DNA from: Doris montereyensis
Lineage: Eukaryota > Mollusca > Gastropoda > Nudibranchia > Dorididae
Assembly (NCBI GenBank): GCA_037039925.1
Contig: JAXRKP010000085.1
Coordinates: forward strand, 42,501 to 106,500
Reading direction: 5' to 3'
DNA: 64,000 bases
Shown here: positions 59,301 through 64,000 of the stretch, in pieces
How positions within the stretch are numbered: position 1 is the stretch's first letter
Layout: every line of letters begins with the position of its first letter
Program-made: the position numbers and the translations under genes
The notes under the pieces: generated by a model
What the model saw: the letters and a program-made list of their open reading frames with translations, nothing else
Told to the model about the DNA's origin: nothing
Database searches by the model: none

Positions 59301-61529
59301 ACATGCCAACGAGAGCAGCAAGCATCAAGCTGCCAAACGTTTTGAGCTAAACATCCTGAGAGCAGCCAAACGTTTTTAAACATTCAATGAGAGCAGCAAG
59401 CATAGGCATGGCCGCTAAACAGCCATGAGAGCAGCAAGCATCAAGCTGCCAAACATTTTATGGCCGCTAAACATGCCAATGAGAGCAGCAAATATCAAGC
59501 TGGTTTAATGCAGAAAGAAGAAAAGAATCTCACACTCAGTGTTCAGTGGAGGAGTCAGGTGTTGAGTCCTGATTTTTCTAGGCATTCAGCATAAAGTGTT
59601 AATAAAGTGGTAGCTTGAGTGTTGGAAAGTCTGATTTTCTAGGCATACAGCATAAAGTGTTAATAAAGTTAGCTTGAGTCGTTGAGTCCTGATTTTCTAG
59701 GCATACAGCATAAAGTGTTAATAAAGTGGTAACATGAGTCGTTGAGTCCTGATTTTTCTAGGCATACAGCATAAAGTGTTAATAAAGTGGTAAAGTCCTG
59801 ATTTTGGTACAGCATAAAGTTAAAGTGGTAACTTGAGTCGTTGAGTCCTGATTTTTCTAGGCATACAGCATAAAGTGTTAATAAAGTGGTAACTTGAGTC
59901 GTTGAGTCCTGATTTTTCTAGGCATACAGCATAAAGTGTTAATAAAGTGGTAACTTGAGTCGTTGAGTCCTGATTTTTCTAGGCATACAGCATAAAGTGT
60001 TAATAAAGTGGTAGCTTGAGTTTGAGTCCTGATTTTCTAGGCATACAGCATAAAGTGTTAATAAAGTGGTAACTTGAGTCGTTATGTCCTGATTTTTCTA
60101 GGAGCATAAAGTGTTAATAAAGTGGTAACATGAGTCGTTGAGTCCTGATTTTTCTAGGCATACAGCATAAAGTGTTAATAAAGTGGTAACATGAGTCGTT
60201 GAGTCCTGATTTTTCTAGGCATACAGCATAAAGTGTTAATAAAGTGGTAACTTGAGTCGTTGAGTCCTGATTTTTCTAGGCATTCAGCATAAAGTGTTAA
60301 TAAAGTGGTAACTTGAGTCGTTGAGTCCTGATTTTTCAAGGCATACAGCATAAAGTGGTAATAAAGTGGTAAACTTGAGTCGTTGAGTCCTGATTTTTCT
60401 AGGCATACAGCATAAAGTGTTAATAAAGTGGTAACTTGAGTCGTTGAGTCCTGATTTTTCTAGACATACAGCATAAAGTGTTAATAAAGTGGTAACATGA
60501 GTCGTTGAGTCCTGATTTTTCTAGGCATACAGCATAAAGTGTTAATAAAGTGGTAACTATGGTCGTTGGAGTCCTGATTTTTCTAGGCATACAGAAGTGT
60601 TAATAAAGTGGTAAACATGAGTCGTGAATGTGAGTCCTATCATCAGAACAGCATAAAGTGTTAATAAAGTGGTAACATGAGATCATTGTATCCTGATTTT
60701 TTTAGGCATACAGTATACCTTGTTTAAAGTGATAACATGATTTTAGACAAGTGGCTGATTTTTCCATGCGTGAAACGATCATATCAATCTGAGTTGCTGA
60801 GTCCTGATTTTCTAGGCGTCTGTTGACAGTGTTAATAACCTGTGTAAAAGCTCGTTGAGTCCTGATTTTTCTAGGAATTGAAAAAGTGTTAATAAAGTTT
60901 CTTTTATTTTGGTCCTGATTTTGATGTAGGCATACAGCATAAAAAAGACAGCTACTGTAAAATCCAGGTTTTTTAGCATTTTGCATAAAGTGTTAATAAA
61001 GTGAAAACTTGAGTCGTTGAGTCATGATTTTTCTAGGCATTCAGCATAAAGTGTTAATCATGGGGGTCTAACATTAGTTACTGAGTCCTAACATTTTTCT
61101 AACATACAGCATGCGGAAAGTGTACATAACAATAATGTATTCAGTCTGAGTAGACTTAGCTACCTATTTCCAATACCAGCAGAAACGATGAAAATTTTCC
61201 CGACTGCATGATCGTCACAATCGACTGAAATGCCAGCTCTGAAATGTCCCAATTTATCATCTTTTCACAATTGCTTTTAGATGAGAAAACGGTGTAACCC
61301 AGTATGCAAAATCTTATTCATGGGAAGAAACAATCAAAAAAACAAATCTAAGTCAAGATATAGACCATTGTATCCCGTCTTCTTTATATTATATGACTTG
61401 TTTGTGTGAACACATGATTTTAGACAACTGATATGGCTCTTTGTTTCCATGAAACGATCATATCACTCCAAGTCAGCTTTTTCGTGGCCGTCTGTTGACA
61501 GCAACCTGTGTAAAAGCTCCTGGTATTCT
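56084..61529 (-). CDS. Unidentified minus-strand gene, at least two exons
   Basis: I do not recognise the product. A terminal exon at 56084-56387 follows a clear acceptor (CATCTCAACAG on the minus strand). A candidate upstream exon at 61467-61529 ends in phase 2. Splicing the two directly opens the frame LKRRNQDLQRQN through to TGA at 56084, with no stop, giving about 121 residues. The upstream piece (EYQELLHRLLSTDGHEKADL) is charged and helical-looking. Roughly 5 kb of tandem repeats would lie in the intron, and further exons could be hidden there. Direct joining of these two exons is inference. Confidence 0.45.
56690..57430. repeat. Minisatellite, about 48-bp units, about 16 copies
   Basis: GTCAGTCAGGCTTTTGAACCAGTATTGTTCTACAGAAAAACATTTCCA units, shorter (about 40 bp) at the left end where one GTCA is lost. 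Open frames on both strands are repeat artefacts. Confidence 0.95.
57435..58405. other. Segment between arrays
   Basis: It contains a 12-base C run near 57694 and two short similar blocks reading CAGGTGGCAG / CTGCCACC (57655 and 58390). No gene is supported. Confidence 0.5.
58412..58640 (-). mobile_element. tRNA-derived SINE, family S3, copy 4
   Basis: It matches 55412-55692, from ATAGAGCTGGAG to a minus-strand A-box region GTGGCAGAGTGG. It has a deletion in the body after CACCTGGGCCGAGTGGGG. Confidence 0.75.
58660..59510. repeat. Irregular tandem array, about 45-55-bp units
   Basis: AACATGCCAATGAGAGCAGCAAGCATCAAGCTGCCAAACG(TTTTACGGCCGCT) units, many truncated or missing single bases. The irregularity is unusually high compared with other arrays here. 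Confidence 0.92.
59530..61085. repeat. Minisatellite, about 60-bp units, about 25 copies
   Basis: GAGTCGTTGAGTCCTGATTTTTCTAGGCATACAGCATAAAGTGTTAATAAAGTGGTAACTT units. They are uniform up to about 60600 and become a patchwork with neighbouring unique sequence from 60600 to 61085. Confidence 0.95.
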
Positions 61530-61850
61530 CTGGAATTGAAAACGGAGATATCGGAATTAGTTTCTTTTATTTTGGTCCTCTTTATGATGTGAGCCATGTA
61601 CAAAAAAGACAGCTACTGTAAAATCCAGGTATAACTTTTAGTTTTTGAAAACATGAAAGAAACACTTTGTCAGACATAGTATGTTCATTCACATAAATAC
61701 TTTCATGTGTCTAACATTACAAATTACTCCTTCACTTAACATTTACCTCTTAACGTAAGCATATGAAATGTACACTTTGAACAATTCACAATGAGGAAAG
61801 ACTAACTTACCACAATGACATCAGATGTGTGAAAATGACTTTCAGACTAA
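61086..61850. other. Unique segment between the two 60-bp arrays
   Basis: It holds the candidate minus-strand exon at 61467-61529. Pieces of this segment recur inside the edges of both adjacent arrays: 61420-61630 in 60730-60965, and 61245-61330 in 61905-61985. Confidence 0.7.
61467..61529 (-). CDS. Candidate internal exon of the minus-strand gene
   Basis: On the minus strand, TTTTCAATTCCAG precedes 63 bp encoding EYQELLHRLLSTDGHEKADL, followed by a GTGATA donor. A scrambled partial copy occurs at 60770-60890, inside the edge of the neighbouring array. Confidence 0.45.
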
Positions 61851-63950
61851 CTGGCATATGACATCTATGTGTGAACACAACGTGTATAATTCATGAGACT
61901 AACTGTCCCAATTTATCATCTTTTCACAATTGCTTTTAGATGAGAAAACTGATCTGCTTGCAAAATCTTATTCAGTGGGAAGAAATTTCAAATTTCAAAT
62001 CTTCATTCAGTTTTTTTCACTACACCTTTGTCACAGAACACATGTGTACAGACACAATGTACAGACTATCTGGCATATGACATCTATGTGTGAACACATG
62101 TGTACAAACTATCCAACTGACCTGCTTAACTGGCCATATGACATCTATGTGTGAACACATGTACAGACTATCCAAGACCTGCTTAACTGGCATATGACAT
62201 CTATGTGAACACATGTGTACAGACTACTGGCATATGACTATGAACACATGTGTACAGACTAACTGGCATATGACATCTATGTGTGAACACATGTGTACAG
62301 ACTCCAACTGACCTGCTTAACTGGCCATATGACATCTATGTGTGAACACATGTGTACAGACTATCTGGCATATGACATCTATGTTGAACACATGTCTACA
62401 GACTATCTGGCATATGACATCTATGTGTGAACACATGTGTACAGACTATCCATATGACATCTATGTGTGAACACATGTGTACAAACTATCCAACCGACCT
62501 GCTTAACTGGCCATATGACATCTATGTGTGAACACATGTGTACAGACTATCCAACTGACCTGCTTAACTGGCCATATGACATCTATGTGTGAACACATGT
62601 GTACAGACTATCTGGCATATGACATCTATGTGTGAACACTGACTAACTGGCATATGACATCTATGTGTGAACACATGTGTACAGACTATCTGGCATATGA
62701 CATCTATGTGTGAACACATGTCTACAGACATCTATGTGAACACATGTCTACCAACATATGACATCTATGTGTGAACACATGTCTACAGACTAACTGGCAT
62801 ATGACATCTATGTGTGAACACATGTGTACAGACTATCCAACTGACATATAACATCTATGCTTAACATGGTACAGACTATCCAATGACCTGCTTAACTCAT
62901 ATGACATCTATGTGTGAACACATGTGTACAGACTATCCAACCTGCTTAACTGGCCATATGACATCTATGTTGAAACATGGTACAGACTATCCAATGACCT
63001 GCTTAACTGCATATGACATCTATGTGTGAACACATGTGTACAAACTATCCAACTGACCTGCTTAACTGGCATATGACATCTATGTGTGAACACATGTGTA
63101 CAAACTATCCAACTGACCTGCTTAACTGGCCATATGACATCTATGTGTGAACACATGTGTACAAACTATCCAACCGACCTGCTTAACTGGCATATGACAT
63201 CTATGTGTGAACACATGTGTACAGACTATCCAACCGACTATCTGGCCATATGACATCTATGTGTGAACACATGTGTACAGACTATCCAACTGACCTGCTT
63301 AACTGGCATATGACATCTATGTGTGAACACATGTGTACACACTATCCAACCGACCTGCTTAACTGGCATATGACATCTATGTGTGAACACATGTGTACAG
63401 ACTATCCAACTGACCTGCTTAACTGGCCATATGACACATGTGTGAACACATGTGTACAGACTATGACCTGTGAACACTTGTGTGAACCACAGACTATCCA
63501 ACCTGTTTAACTGGCCATATGACATCTATGTTGAACACATGTGTACAGACTATCCAACCGACCTGCTTAACATATGACATGTCTATATATGAACACATGT
63601 GTACAAACTATCCAACTGACCTGCTTAACTGGCATATGACATCATGTATATGACTATCCAAACTTAACTGGCCATATGTGTACAGACTATCCAACCGACC
63701 TGCTTAACTGGCATATGACATCTATGTGTGAACACATGTGTACAAACTATCCAACTGACCTGCTTAACTGGCATATGACATCTATGTGTGAACACATGTG
63801 TACAGACTATCCAACCGACCTGCTTAACTGGCATATGACATCTATGTGTGAACACATGTGTACAGACTATCCAACTGACCTGCTTAACTGGCATATGACA
63901 TCTATATGAACACATGTGTACAAACTATCCAACTGACCTGCTTAACTGGC
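61850..63950. repeat. Satellite array, 60-bp units, about 35 copies
   Basis: CATATGACATCTATGTGTGAACACATGTGTACAGACTATCCAACTGACCTGCTTAACTGGC is exactly 60 bp apart in the right part (63700-63940). Shortened units occur throughout the left part. It reaches almost to the window end; the last 50 bp look unique. Repeated Cys/His-rich frames on both strands are artefacts of a period divisible by three. Confidence 0.95.
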
Positions 63951-64000
63951 CAAACTCCACCTGCAGCTGCCTAAAAGCAACTCTGTCAGGTCCTGGTTGA

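Noticed and set aside
61850..63950. Zinc-finger or Cys/His-rich gene suggested by HMTSMCEHMCT repeats
   Set aside because: These are frames of an exact 60-bp satellite; both strands give similar spurious repeats.

Overview
The window is animal (metazoan) nuclear DNA: AT-rich, full of introns, and dominated by repeats. Gene content and the mix of decayed RTE/BovB-like LINEs, tRNA-derived SINEs and many short-period tandem arrays suggest a mollusc, perhaps a gastropod. That assignment is an inference; no rRNA or mitochondrial marker is present. There are no operons, CRISPR arrays, prophages or other prokaryotic features.

Four protein-coding loci can be supported. (1) The last three exons of an unrecognised + strand gene lie at 1-73, 2444-2565 and 5029-5325. 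(2) A complete ATP5PB gene (mitochondrial ATP synthase F0 subunit b, + strand) has seven coding exons from 18698 to 28193. (3) A complete YARS1 gene (cytosolic tyrosyl-tRNA synthetase with a C-terminal EMAPII-like domain, + strand) has twelve coding exons from 36954 to 50655. (4) A minus-strand gene of unknown function is represented by a terminal exon at 56084-56387 and a candidate upstream exon at 61467-61529. ATP5PB and YARS1 are unrelated housekeeping genes (respiration and translation), and nothing suggests they work together beyond being neighbours on one strand.

Layout: 1-6.6 kb holds gene 1, three SINEs, two minisatellites (about 44-50 bp and 48 bp) and microsatellites. 6.8-18.0 kb is a LINE graveyard: copy A with a 1.39-kb secondary insertion, copy B, and inverted copy C, which is split by a near full-length second LINE with a target-site duplication and a TAAG tail. 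18.6-28.6 kb is ATP5PB, whose introns 1 and 2 carry piggyBac-like TTAA MITEs. 29.6-34.7 kb has an 88-bp array and another decayed LINE interrupted by a 40-bp array. 36.9-50.7 kb is YARS1, with four tandem arrays, a 332-bp TIR element and SINEs in its introns. 51-56 kb is sparse intergenic DNA with SINEs and one MITE. 56.7-63.95 kb is almost wholly four tandem arrays (48, about 45-55, about 60 and 60 bp).

Each of the two conserved genes has one exon whose reading frame is off by a single base at a short homopolymer, although the flanking splice phases and protein similarity are intact. The edges of the two 60-bp arrays also look like patchworks of satellite and neighbouring unique sequence. 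Both point to residual assembly or consensus errors rather than pseudogenes. I found no convincing new multi-gene system. The items most worth a second look are the two unidentified genes, the TIR elements with clear target-site duplications, and the mosaic array borders.
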